64,000 bases of DNA from Acanthosepion lycidas. Lineage: Eukaryota; Mollusca; Cephalopoda; Sepiida; Sepiidae. The position numbers and the translations under genes are program-made. The DNA is taken from NCBI GenBank assembly GCA_963932145.1, contig OZ010581.1, positions 81,751,302 to 81,815,301 of the forward strand. Direction: 5' to 3'. Numbering within the stretch: the stretch's first letter is position 1; each line of letters begins with the position of its first letter. The notes beneath the pieces were generated by a model that was not told the origin of the DNA, did no database searches, and saw only the letters and a list, made by a program, of their open reading frames with translations. Positions 45,816 through 56,510 of this stretch are shown piece after piece.

Positions 45816-47104
45816 TTGTGTGTGCATGTGCGTGTGTGTGTGTGTGTGTGCATCGTAACTGTTCTCGCTATTAATGATGGTTTTATTAAATAACCGTTTT
45901 CTGGATTTCTATATTGAATCTATGTACGATTCTTTTGAAAATATACTGATTTTTAATGTCCTTACTTATCTTTTGAATTCTTTATAAAAACCAACACACT
46001 CCGACACACATGACGCGTGACACGTGTGTGTGTGTTTATGTGTATCTGTGTGTGCGTTTATGTGTGCGTGTGTGTGTTTATGTGTGCGTGTGTGCGCGCC
46101 CCCGAGCGTGATTACTTCGAAAGGCAATCTGTATATAATTTCCAATTGCTGTTCATCGACTTTATACTCATAACCAGTATATAAGTAAATTTGTCGCAAT
46201 GAGTGGAAAGTTACCGCCTCTTACGTAAAGTGTTCAATGCTGAAAGCAGATCAAGAATAAAATTGTATTTAATCGCTTACTATTTACTGTTGCGTTCCGT
46301 GTCGTCCTTGTGTCTCCACGCTGCTCCATAAAATGGAATTTACGAAAAGGACGATTTCTTTTGTTATTCGTTTTTATTAGAATAGAGGGACAGATGTGGC
46401 AGTTTGGATTCTAATAGGTAGACGGAGGAATGATGTCACGGGAACGCATGTCGCACATTGGCTCAGCATCCCTCCGCGAATGGTCTTAGCCAATCTCTCG
46501 AGCATGGGTGTCGGAAGCGTATCGACGCTTCAATATTCTTGCAGCACTCTAATGAATTCGCGTTGTTTAGAATTTATATCCAAATTCCCCAAAAAGGCAA
46601 TCCATTACTGTCAGAATACCATGCTCACGAAGCACTCCTATTAATCGTTAAACATTTTGGCCCTGGCCTTAGTATTCTGTAACTTTATAGTTTCGCTACA
46701 TTTGCCTTTTCAGCTAATAAACAAGAAATAAAACCGAAACGCATATATGCGGGATTAAAAACAATTATGTACTTTCCATTAAATGGCGGATTTTTTTTTT
46801 TTTTTCATAAAACCTTAATTTTAATGAAAGTCTTATTTCGTGTAAAACAATAATTCCAAATCAGTCTTTTTCATCAGTTTTTAACATTACGAATTGTTTT
46901 TGCTTTCCTGATTTTAACTTCTTCACTCATATTTTCTTAATGCATTTAACCAACTTGAAATGCAATAGTTATTTGTTGAAAGATAAACGAAATAGAAATA
47001 TTTTATTTCCTCTTGGGAAACAGTTGATTTATGATTCAAAATTTGAATCTCATCGTAACTCTATCATACTCGTAACTCTATTATACCACCGTTGCTAAAA
47101 TATA

Positions 47105-47155
<51 letters not shown>

Positions 47156-47340
47156 CGCGCACGCGCGTGTGTGGGGGGGATTGAACAAACCTGGCAAAGT
47201 AATTTTGTTTATTTTTTTATTATTTATTTCTTGTATATTTTTTTATTATTTATTTCTTGTATATTTTCCGCATTTAATGAATGTAAAAATTGCCAAAACG
47301 TTCAAAAAAGGAAGCACAAATGAAAAAAATATATATCTTG
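45670..47340. other. Gene-free stretch, microsatellites and a CpG-richer block
   Basis: (TA)n(TG)n at 45783-45851, an imperfect TG-rich tract at 46020-46097 and (AC)n at 47106-47151. At 46385-46560 the sequence is CpG-richer and has two CCAAT-box-like strings (attggctcagc, gccaatctc); no coding function is recognised. Confidence 0.6.
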
Positions 47341-47349
47341 GCAGTCTTG

Positions 47350-47760
47350 TCTATATTTCTGAGATGAGGGATTGTAACTATTTACATTGTTAAGACTATT
47401 GTCCTTATCTTTGATACCATATTCACGACGTTTCGGCCGTTGTACGCGCGGGTCTCAAGTACACATTGTCCAGAGGATAAAAGTAATCCAATGACTTGAC
47501 ACACAAAAGTTGTAAGTTCAATATTTGCCGACAGCAGTGGTGAACAAACACTTGGAGAGTTCAGTTACTAAAGGGAAATGCCTGAAACTGAAATATACGG
47601 AAAGAGACATGGCACGTGGAAGTTGAACAATCTACCCGGCTGGTCGAAATATAGGGTTCGGTTTGAAATTCCAATCACAACTGATGAAAGACGGAGTCGT
47701 CGGTAATATGACAGCAAAGATGAGGACAAAAGGCCGAACAATGTAAATAGTGTAAATACT
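47350..47760 (+). mobile_element. Non-autonomous PLE derivative with inverted ends
   Basis: Inverted tail at 47350-47450 (includes cacgacgtttcggccgttgt), a tRNA-like head from about 47455 (TGTCCAGAGGATAAAAG for box A; AAGTTCAATATT for box B), then acagcagtggtgaacaaaca, a body, and a direct-orientation tail at 47691-47760 (ends gtaaatagtgtaaatact). Same module order as 15959-16342 read on its minus strand. Confidence 0.6.
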
Positions 47761-47809
47761 TGTCCGTCTTTTTCAAGGAAAAATCCCTTGAAAAAGACGG
47801 ACAAGTATT
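47755..47809. repeat. 24-bp perfect hairpin at the PLE end
   Basis: Arm 47755-47778 (aatacttgtccgtctttttc...) is the exact reverse complement of 47786-47809 around a 7-base loop. The left arm begins in the last bases of the PLE tail. Confidence 0.9.
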
Positions 47810-47814
47810 TAGTA

Positions 47815-49475
47815 TTAAAGTATGATTGCTGAGATACACAACTATGTCGCTCTCACTATCTATCTATCTATCTATCTATTCTTTATCATTATAGACTGTT
47901 TCTAAATCTGTTCATGAATCATGTCGAAGAAAAAGATTCATTTTATAGAAAAAGTGATTAAATGTACTCAGCTGGACTAAGAGTTATTTTTTTTAAATCT
48001 GATGTTTATATTTTGGGGAGTAGGTTAGTCTAAGATTTTTTCAGCACCGCCCTTGCATACGCTTTATTTTTTTTTCAATATTCAATCTGTAATTTGTCAA
48101 TCATACAGTTTATATAAATAGTAGTGCGTGAGGTGAGTTTTAGTTTGTTTACATTCAACTTGCCAGCAAATAAGCTGAATTTACAAGTATTATGCTTATA
48201 ATGAAAAAAATATTCCTTCGCCCATTTTAAACAAATACGTCTCTATTGTATATGTAGGGTGTTTATAGTGATTGCTTTTATTAGCTGATTAACAGGGTTA
48301 TATGACGCCAAATTGGTCGAAGTCATTCTCAACAGACACTTTTATTTTGGGTTAAGTGCGTACGTCGGTATAAATAAAATATCGAAATCGGGTGCATATC
48401 TAAAAGAACTTACTAAGCTTTGTTTAAGGAGACACGGTGGAGTAAGTGATAGCGGCTCGGATTGAGGAATCAGAAATCCGAGTTTGAATTGCATTCATTT
48501 ACGTGCTAATACCCTTGGGAAAGGTATGAATTTTCTTCTTCTCCCTCCAGTTATGAGTAAATAGCAGGACAGACCAGGTTCTATAGCCTTGGATGGCAAA
48601 TAGTCTGCCACAGAAAGAAATGGCGTTCGTATATAGCCACTCATAAATGATATACGCTGGGAAAATCATCGAAGGGATTTTAAATTTCTTTGTGCGTATT
48701 TTTAGAAATAACTAAAAACAATATTTTAGAATTATCTGTTTACTTATCGATGTATCTCTCACGCTGGTATCGAACTTCTGTTTATCGATATTTTCATCTT
48801 TCTTTATATCTAATACCGATCTATTGATCAATATTTGTTTTCTTAGTTTATTAATTATGTACTACTCAGTATGTGTGTGCGAGCGGCAGGGGGAGACAAA
48901 GTGAGACCGCACTCAATCTGATATTTGTGTATAGGTTACCTGGCGTAACTAGGATTAATTTTTCACGTCATCAAAATCTTAAAGATACTGTTTTGCTCGA
49001 ATTCATCTTAGCCAAAACAAATTAATTTAACATTAAAAAGAACAGGCTGATAAAAACTTAAGGAAGTCATGTTCGTTCACGTTTCTTATTTAAACAATAG
49101 CGTTGGAAATCTTCCGATATTTAAATATCTTCAAAATTGTTTCGTCGACGAAAGAATTCCCGTTCTAATTTCAAACTCTGAATAAATAAATTATACTTCT
49201 GATATAAATGTCTCACTATATCATTGCTCAAGTATAGATTTCATAAAATAGCATCTTTAGATCTAGCCTACTCTAAAAGAAGTCAAGAAGAGAAAGAGGA
49301 AATTTAATATGTTTATACTTATATCATTTTTCTGTTTTTCACTATTATTTAGTTTAGTGCGCCTCCTCACTGAATTACAAACATCATGGCTTTCAGATTT
49401 TAACTATTTGTGTATGATGTGCACCCTCTTTAGAAGAAAGATTCCTCAACATCAGACGGCATTTCTTTTTTCCGA
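47815..49475. other. Gene-free stretch apart from a SINE candidate
   Basis: (TATC)n at about 47858-47880. Otherwise AT-rich; no gene supported. Confidence 0.6.
48425..48620 (+). repeat. Probable tRNA-derived SINE
   Basis: Starts ggagacacggtggagtaagt and continues into gatagcggctcgga, in the position of box A, followed by gaaatccgagtttgaattgc, in the position of box B. Spacing fits a tRNA. The tail with cccttgggaaagg is shared with 8200-8230. Degraded promoter, probably inactive. Confidence 0.5.
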
Positions 49476-49479
49476 TTGT

Positions 49480-49990
49480 ATAAAACGTGCTATCCTCTAC
49501 CCTTACAAGAGCCAAATCAGCTCTAGAATGGAGAAATGTTGTTATATTTGGGAGTGAGCTACACAGACTGCATTTTCCAGCCTCGACAGAATCCAAAAGC
49601 GTCTCTGTGTCCTTGTGGATGATGAATTATTTTCCATCCTCCAACCTCTCTCTCACAGGCGGAATGTGGCAAGCCTCACGCTGATCTATCGCTTCTTTCA
49701 TAGAATGTGCTCAAAAGAACTACATTACTTGGTTCCACCAGGCCTAACCTTCACCGGAAGGATTTGACATGCCACTTACTTTGTAGCAAACCGACCAAAT
49801 TCCATCCGTATTCCAAAGATGGGAAGTAAGTTTGATTCGAATAGGTTCTTCCCGCGAACCGCTGCTCTATGTAACCGATTCCCAAGATAAAGTTTCCTCG
49901 ATCATTACAATCTTAACCTGTTCAAGTCTAAAGTTAACCGTTGCCATCCTCTCCTATGCGTAAAAACTGCCTCCTAACATAACCCTCTAT
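49480..49990 (+). mobile_element. LINE family A 3' fragment
   Basis: Plus-strand frames give EKCCYIWE (the MEYC.H.W position), RIQKRLCVLVDDELFSILQP, RRNVASLTLIYRFFHRMCSK, FFPRTAALCNRFP and the KSKVNR end. This is the usual C-terminal order of jockey/CR1-like ORF2 proteins. Stops between blocks (for example after ELHYLVPPGL) show decay. The RT palm is absent. Confidence 0.75.
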
Positions 49991-49994
49991 CTCG

Positions 49995-50930
49995 AGTGGC
50001 CCCTAAGTGAAGCTTACTGTTAAAGGAAATAGCCAAGTTTCGCTATGCATTATTCAATAGTTTACCATAGATTTTACCACCATCTATTTTATTTATTTGG
50101 AGAAAGAAACAATTTATGAAGCGATCTAGTATATTCTGCTTTTTATATCATATATACACAGGTGTTAAGGGTTGAGTATTAAAACCGATCATCGGTGCAT
50201 AGTTAAGCCCGTCTCTTTCCACTGGTCAGCAAAATTTCTTTAGTGATACATGTCAAGCAAAAACAATGAGAAAATATAAAACAAAAACATCACATTTCTG
50301 AGTCATCGCTTTCACTAGTATTTCTAATAAAGCTAATCATACAAATCTATACATGAGTAGGCGCATTTATAAATAGGTATACACTTTCAATGAGTTTTCT
50401 TTTTGCTCACAAATTTAACAAGACAAGTTTTCTAGTTATGTTTTTGTGTCTAAGAAAAACAAATTATTTGCTTCCTTCGAATGTTGCTCTTGAGCATACG
50501 CCATTCAGTGATTGGAAGACGGATTGTTAATCACCAAGCAAATTTTGATTCTGCTAGCTGAAAAATATATATCTGAAACCTGAAGCAATCAAATACAGAA
50601 CTGATCATACTCTTCTTTAGCTATGGAATTCCCCGAAGAGGTTTTCTCCTCGGCATAACATAGCTAAACGCAGATATAGATGCAGCTCGCATGTTGTAAG
50701 GAGGAGAATAAGTGTCAGAATAATTTGTTCAGTGATTCATCTTACAATTTCAAAACTGAATAGCGACCACTTACCATGAAATTTCGATAAAAGATTCATT
50801 CTGCTATCGACATTCCATATCGGTCACGTCAGAAGGCGTCTACACCCCAAATTTGTATGCAGTGTACAAATGCGTGTACATTTGTTTATACAGGAGAATT
50901 CATGTAAACAAAGGCATTAATAATATATAT
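49995..50930. other. Gene-free stretch
   Basis: Nothing recognisable. Confidence 0.6.
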
Positions 50931-50945
50931 ACGCCTTGTGTCACG

Positions 50946-50985
<40 letters not shown>

Positions 50986-50986
<1 letters not shown>

Positions 50987-51000
50987 TTGCACCAACCTAA
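50986..51000. mobile_element. Solo terminal repeat of a mariner-type MITE
   Basis: tttgcaccaacctaa, a lone right end of the palindrome family, ten bases (tatgtatata) from a full copy and directly after a (CA)n(TA)n tract. A remnant of a second copy or of a local rearrangement. Confidence 0.85.
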
Positions 51001-51010
51001 TATGTATATA

Positions 51011-51111
51011 TTAGGTTGGTGCAAAAATAATGACGTAATAATGTCGTTTTTTGACGTTAAAAATACGTCAAAAAACGACATTATTACGTCATTATTTTTG
51101 CACCAACCTAA
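51011..51111. mobile_element. Mariner-type palindromic MITE, 101 bp (copy 4)
   Basis: Arms identical by eye to copy 1; the centre differs by one base (gttaaaaatac). Flanking TA at 51009-51010 and 51112-51113. It lies inside TA-rich sequence. Confidence 0.95.
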
Positions 51112-51114
51112 TAT

Positions 51115-51675
51115 ATATGCTCGCTTATCATTACCAAGTTCTGAAGCTATTTTGACTAAAGTAAATGGATATATAGTTTGGTTAACTACGTACCCAGGGC
51201 CAGGAGTACATACGTTAACTTTATTTCTCATGTATGATGCGACCCCCTTAAACTTAGCTTCAAAATTAGATCTTGAAATGTCGGAGGATACGCGAGCATA
51301 TACGGTATTTTGTTACGACTTGAAGTACATGTTAAATTGATGGGCGCTAATAAACACACATATGCATACACAGATAAATTGAACGCATCTAACTGGCAAG
51401 CTATTTCCATCTATCTATACCATATCAGTTAAATAACCATTATCAAAATTATTGTCTAGTTTTCGCCTACTATTTCCAAACCACACGTAATGTCCCTATA
51501 TTGATAACTGAATTTTAAGCATAAAATTTCACTGAATAATGTCCAAACTATGTTATTAATACTAAGCACTAGATTGAATGCATTGGTAATGAATGAGATT
51601 ATTTAGAAACATATTGTTGTTTTAAACAAATACATTTTAATCATCAGGTTAAATAATATATATGTTCCTATGTTC

Positions 51676-51724
<49 letters not shown>

Positions 51725-51824
51725 TTGCTTGATAAATTTCATCTTAACATCAAGAATATAATTAGACAACTACACAAAATTATTATAAAAATAAATAAAC
51801 AAACATTCTGTTCATGTTATTTAA

Positions 51825-51875
<51 letters not shown>

Positions 51876-52050
51876 AAAAGTCGAGTTGTGACGAGAGCCA
51901 TCTTTTCATAGGGTTTTATGTTGGTAAGCGTTTTTTTGCAAGGTTTGGGCAACCTAGGCTTCGAGAATTTTACTGAATAGGAAAGTTTGCTTTCAGGTCT
52001 TTTTCTTTTTCTTAATATTGTCGGTTTATTTATTTTTATTGTTATTTTAT
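51115..52050. other. Gene-free stretch with (TA)n tracts
   Basis: (TA)n at 51682-51721 and 51828-51871. The segment 51722-51780 resembles 12101-12165 (dispersed repeat). Confidence 0.7.
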
Positions 52051-52056
52051 TTTACA

Positions 52057-52109
<53 letters not shown>
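52057..52109. repeat. (TA)n microsatellite at PLE-3 end
   Basis: TA tract directly abutting the terminal segment of PLE-3; compare 42423. Confidence 0.95.
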
Positions 52110-52113
<4 letters not shown>

Positions 52114-52171
52114 TTTATTCGAAAATTATAACATAAATATGTTATAAAATCACTACAAAAATAGCCATTTT

Positions 52172-52200
52172 CTTTCAACACTTCTGATGTCTTATCAAGT
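52172..52200 (-). ncRNA. Hammerhead-like motif in PLE-3 terminus
   Basis: Minus strand: TTGATAA, GACAT, CAGAA, GTGTT, GAAA. Sister of 42336-42366, with the same U3/A8 core. No legal cleavage triplet follows. Confidence 0.3.
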
Positions 52201-53436
52201 GATTGTGTTGAATGTAGAATAAAGGGTTTTAAAATGTTCAAATCAATCAAACACCCCTCGCTAGGGGAAACGCTGTTACATAAGCTGGAATAACCAATCA
52301 AAATACAAGTATATGAGAATTCAAAAAACTTGAAAACGAAACTTGGTTATAATAATTAATTTTAAGGTTAGACTAAAATGGAATTCATTCTAACTAATTA
52401 ATAATAAATTTTACTATAAAATTAAAAATTAAAAACTAACAATTTTAAATTGAATCTGTATTAAGTTTAAAGTGAGGAAAAAATACATATGTTTTGTTAT
52501 TTATTTTGTTTTTATTCAGAGGCCAAAAATTAAGTTAGAATAAACGTTAAAATCTAATGTTGCTCTGAGCTTCGGTACAACTTATATACATTTGAAGTGA
52601 TACTATGGGCAGGGGAGAGTGAAATCTTGCAAAAGACAATTCGCACACAATCAGATTATAATACACAAACACATGGACATATTTAGATATATAATCACGC
52701 CAAAAATCGATGAAACAGGAAATAGGAGCCTACGACCCTTAAAAAAAGAAACATATACATACAATGAAAAGCACATTAAGCGATTATACACACAAACATT
52801 GATAAAGACACGCACATATGCACACCAAGAAATATTCAAATTTGAAAGTGTTAGTAAACGAAATCAAACATACAATTATAATATAACTTATACGGGCAAA
52901 GATATATAGATAAAAATGGTTGAATAGATAAAATTTAATATAAGTAGAATAGAAAAGTAAATATTCGTCAATGAACAACATAAGGAAAAAGGACACTAAA
53001 ATATATAGAAATGGATAGAAAAATAATTATATAATCATACACAATTAAGAAAAAAACAAATTCAAATGTCCAGGCGCAATATATATATAATAAATTCACA
53101 TTCACATATATATATCAATCAATAAAAATATATACATATGTGCGGACACAAACAACATAATATATGTAAACCAACGTATATTTACATCGATAAGAGGTAA
53201 GTAGTAAGTTAAATTTATAGCTGTGTTTAGAATTAACAGTGGATTTAAGAGATGGGTCTTGTCTTTAAATCTAATTATTTCAAATTTTTCGTTTAGACAT
53301 AAGTAACAAGGAGCATATAAGGAATTACACGTTCGAGCTCTCTTGATTAATTTCCATTTAACAGTAGGTGTCTTGTTTTTTCTCCTTTAAACTCCAAAAA
53401 TACTTGGATAATGAAGTCTTGTACTTATAATTACTA

Positions 53437-53748
53437 CTATTGAAAAATTGCACATGTCTCCGCCAACGTTCTTTGAACGTATTCATAGTACTTCCAATGT
53501 AAATGTCTTTTAATATTAGCGTTTTCAAGTGTATAAATTGTACTAAGATAAACTAGAGATCTAGTCAAACAATTATTCTGTAATGGACAATTATTTAGCT
53601 TCCTACAATTGCACAAGTTGTTATTTGCGTCATTATACTTAGTTGCACTCGTTGCAATCTGGCGAGTAGTCAAGTTTTTTTGGTCCCTATACATGTTGAA
53701 AACTCTGTTATTATGTTTCTTAATTATTTTTTTCTGGGTTATCCGCAC
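53437..53748 (-). pseudogene. PLE linker and start of GIY-YIG domain
   Basis: A 103-residue minus-strand frame: FNMYRDQKNLTTRQIATSAT, the CNCRKLNNCPLQNNCLTRSL cysteine motif (CxC...NxCPL...CL), then LVYLSTIYT and a worn nuclease region ending RTLAETCAIFQ. In PLEs this cysteine segment joins the RT to the GIY-YIG endonuclease. The nuclease tyrosines cannot be placed confidently. In the 5' direction a frameshift separates it from the RT part. Confidence 0.65.
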
Positions 53749-54241
53749 AACTATAGCTTAATTTAAGGGTATTATAATTGAATATTTTACTGAGTGGGTT
53801 AGTTTCGGGGTCGGGGAAATGTTTTTGATGAGGTTTATTTAGGTTCTAGTTTAGTTTTAACCATTAGGTTGAAAGGGGTAGTAAACCAAATGATCTTTCT
53901 GGATCTTCTTTTCTTATAATTAACAGGATTTTTATATTGAATTGTGGTACCCTTACAGCCACAATTTCTAATGGCAGAATTGTAAAATGCACGATGTTTA
54001 TTAAAAACCTCTTTGCTAGAAGAGTTAGTACTTATCCTAAATTCAATGTAGGAGAGTATGTGCTTGATAACTCAATGGGGGTGGTTGGATTTGGGATGTA
54101 CATATACTGGGTTAGAATTAACCTTCACATAAGATTGAAAAGAGCTGCTAGTAAGGTGTAGGGTGACATCCAGAAAATCTACCTGTTTAATGTTAGTTGT
54201 AACGATAGTTCTAAGGCCTAAATTCTTAAACTCCATATGGA

Positions 54242-54844
54242 TCATTTTCTAATACGGTCTACCGTAATTTTTGTAGAGTTTTTAACAACTAATAAGCCCT
54301 CATCTCTATATAATCCTACACTATCGGAATCTAGATATTCAAAAACACTTAAATTGTATAAAAGGAATAATCCCACCAAGTTAGAGGCTTTAGAAAAATT
54401 CAAAGAACCCACTGAAATGCCAAAATTATCGCTGCAAGACTTTTTGGTCCACTTTTTTTTATTGTAAACTAGAAGAGAATTTCGGCATTTCATGATTATA
54501 TCGACTTCACTCTCAGAAATATTGGAGTATTCCCAAGCAAGCTCCAAAACCAAAGTGAACAGATCCTTAGATATGGAGGGATAATAGTCAATAATGTCAA
54601 ACTGTATGAAAATGCAGTTGGCCTTATTTTGCATGTTAGTAAACCAGTTGTTAATATCAGCCGTGTTAATCAACTGTAAGAGTCCAAAAGTGTTTTTAAT
54701 GGATTGGTTGGTTTTCTCCAAGATGGTTTTACTGCTTCTACCGGTTTCCGGACTGGTAGGGTTAATAAGACTTGTTGATGGCTTAGTTCTGAAATCGGGG
54801 AGGGTACATATTTTAAATAGGTGTTTAAATATGCCGAATTTCAT
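54242..54844 (-). pseudogene. PLE reverse transcriptase domain
   Basis: A 200-residue open frame, the longest retroelement frame in the window. Motif A is FIQFDIIDYYPSIS at about residues 78-91, a signature of Penelope RTs. A motif B-like region (KKSCSDNFGISVGSLNFSKA then LVGLFLLYNLS) follows at about 130-168. Motif C reads GLYRDEGLLVV at about 178-188. PLEs normally have YRDD; here the second Asp is Glu, which should impair catalysis. The frame then runs on past 54242 into HMEFKNLGLRTIVTTN and LDVTLHL, the linker known from PLE ORFs, and further to YVHPKSNHPHPVIKHILS. RT fingers are incomplete upstream. Orientation and order agree with 53437-53748. Confidence 0.8.
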
Positions 54845-54964
54845 TTCAGCTCCTTCAGCATTTAACGAAACTTACTCAATTTTCCAAACAACTTTAACAA
54901 AACAATTTAACAATTTTCCAAACAATTTAGATAGCCACAGCGACTATTTCTGAGCAGAAAATTA

Positions 54965-55500
54965 TAGTGATGCTAAGTAATGGTTAGATTATACAGCATT
55001 TAGAGAAGAACCTCGTATCGATAAATAATGAGGTACCTTTTTAACCAGAAGTTGAAATTAAAATTAAAATAAATGCTTCAAGAAAGATTCTTCATTTATT
55101 AAAATTTATTTTAAAACTTAAGCATCCTTTTAGTTTTAGTTTTATTATTATTATTATTATTATTTTTTTTTTTTTTTTTTTTTTTTCAGGGAGGGTCCAT
55201 ATTTTAAATAGCTGTTTAATATGCCGAATTTCATTTCAGCTCCTTCAGCATTTAACTAAACTTGCTGAATCTTCCAAACAACTTTACATGTCTGTGCCTC
55301 TGATCGTAAGAAAACTTTTATCTTCCTTTTTTCCAACAGCTATCAGACTATTGATTAATGTAAATTCTGACTGCATCACTTTCACTCTGAGTTCTGAATG
55401 ATTTCCTTTGGTTTATATTTCTATCCAAAACTAATAAACACGTACATATTATCTAGGCAGATGAATGCTTCTCTATTATTCAGCGGATAAGGCGATACTG
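54965..55500. other. PLE-derived direct duplication behind a poly-T run
   Basis: After AT-rich sequence and a long T run (about 55154-55188), 55189-55285 repeats 54810-54905 in direct orientation (gggagggt, then atgccgaatttcatttcagc). The rest is unassigned. Confidence 0.7.
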
Positions 55501-55504
55501 ATTT

Positions 55505-55929
55505 TTAAGCATAGATGTGTCTGTGTGTGCGCGGGCTCTTGTAAAATTTGGAGTATATCAGCAGTTTAATGTTACAATTTGTTCCTAGTGATTTCAAAAC
55601 TTTCACAATACACACTTCTACATTTACGCTAACATGGTTAAAGACAATATTTCCACCATCAGAGATAGAAAATAGACACTGAGTGCCGATGGTCTGTTTC
55701 ACTTTTAAATTTAATCTTCAGGACACGTGTTATTCGACTATTTATATGCTCGTCAATAGGGCATTGTGAGTAGCAAGGTAAGATATATCCGGTTTATTGT
55801 GTTATGCTGTGACTGTTCTTGCTACCCGTAATAATAGACCAGCATATTTAAAAACTCGAGCTAACACCCATGGCCTAAAGATTGCGTTCAAGCATGAAAC
55901 AGACTATCACCATTCGTGTCCATTCAGTG

Positions 55930-55991
<62 letters not shown>

Positions 55992-56115
55992 ATGAATGCA
56001 GAATATCTTGCATTGTGTGTAAGTATTAATAAAATAGTATAGCTATAATTCATATAATAATTTTTATATGATGTAACAATTGCGCTGTGCACGAAACTGT
56101 TCCCTTACTATCTAC
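55505..56115. other. Gene-free stretch with a (TA)n tract
   Basis: (TA)n at 55932-55986; a worn repeat with gcatgaaacagac at 55893-55905 is related to 39124-39195. No gene supported. Confidence 0.65.
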
Positions 56116-56119
56116 CCAC

Positions 56120-56500
56120 ACCCTGAACTGCCATCCATTTACACAAGCCCGTTATGTATGTTATTGAGTCATTTTTCTTTCAATATTACCCGTGAGTATC
56201 ACATTTTCTAAACCCTCTTTCCTCGTTATGTCTCCGAGAAATTTCGACTGTCACTTTCTTATTATAAGTGTTCTTATTGTCATTTTCCTTAAAAAACTGT
56301 TTTGTTGCTCATATATTCTTTACATTCTTCTGTTGAACCTCTTTTCTATTACCTCGTCATTAAATCTGTGAGGAAATTGTTCAGCATTCACTGCCATATG
56401 GAAAATTTGATATGATTATAACAGTTGAGCACTCTTGTCTGAATTTTCCTGTTTCTGGAAGGCAATATTCCGATGCACCTTCGGGTTTCTGTCACATTTT
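56120..56500 (-). mobile_element. Antisense LINE family B fragment
   Basis: Collinear with 15210-15560 and 34090-34345 (blocks tgttgctcatatattc, ttctgttgaacc, gcattcactgccatatggaa). It stands head-to-head with the LINE family A copy that starts right after it. Confidence 0.65.
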
Positions 56501-56510
56501 TTATCGAAAC

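Larger units (their letters stand above)
52110..54960 (-). mobile_element. Penelope-like element copy (PLE-3), longest
   Basis: Coding on the minus strand. From the 5' side: RT (54844-54242), post-RT linker (to about 53980), GIY-YIG region (to 53437), a long A/T-rich 3' region with CA/TA motifs, and the terminal segment ending in (TA)n at 52057. Many stops and shifts make it inactive. The N-terminal end stops near 54960 and part of it is duplicated at 55186-55285. Confidence 0.8.

Noticed and set aside
50936..51340. 134-codon plus-strand and 96-codon minus-strand frames with similar sequences
   Set aside because: The similarity arises because the MITE is a palindrome read from both strands; not a gene pair.
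54594..54953. 119-codon plus-strand frame
   Set aside because: Antisense of the Penelope RT, whose motifs are on the minus strand.
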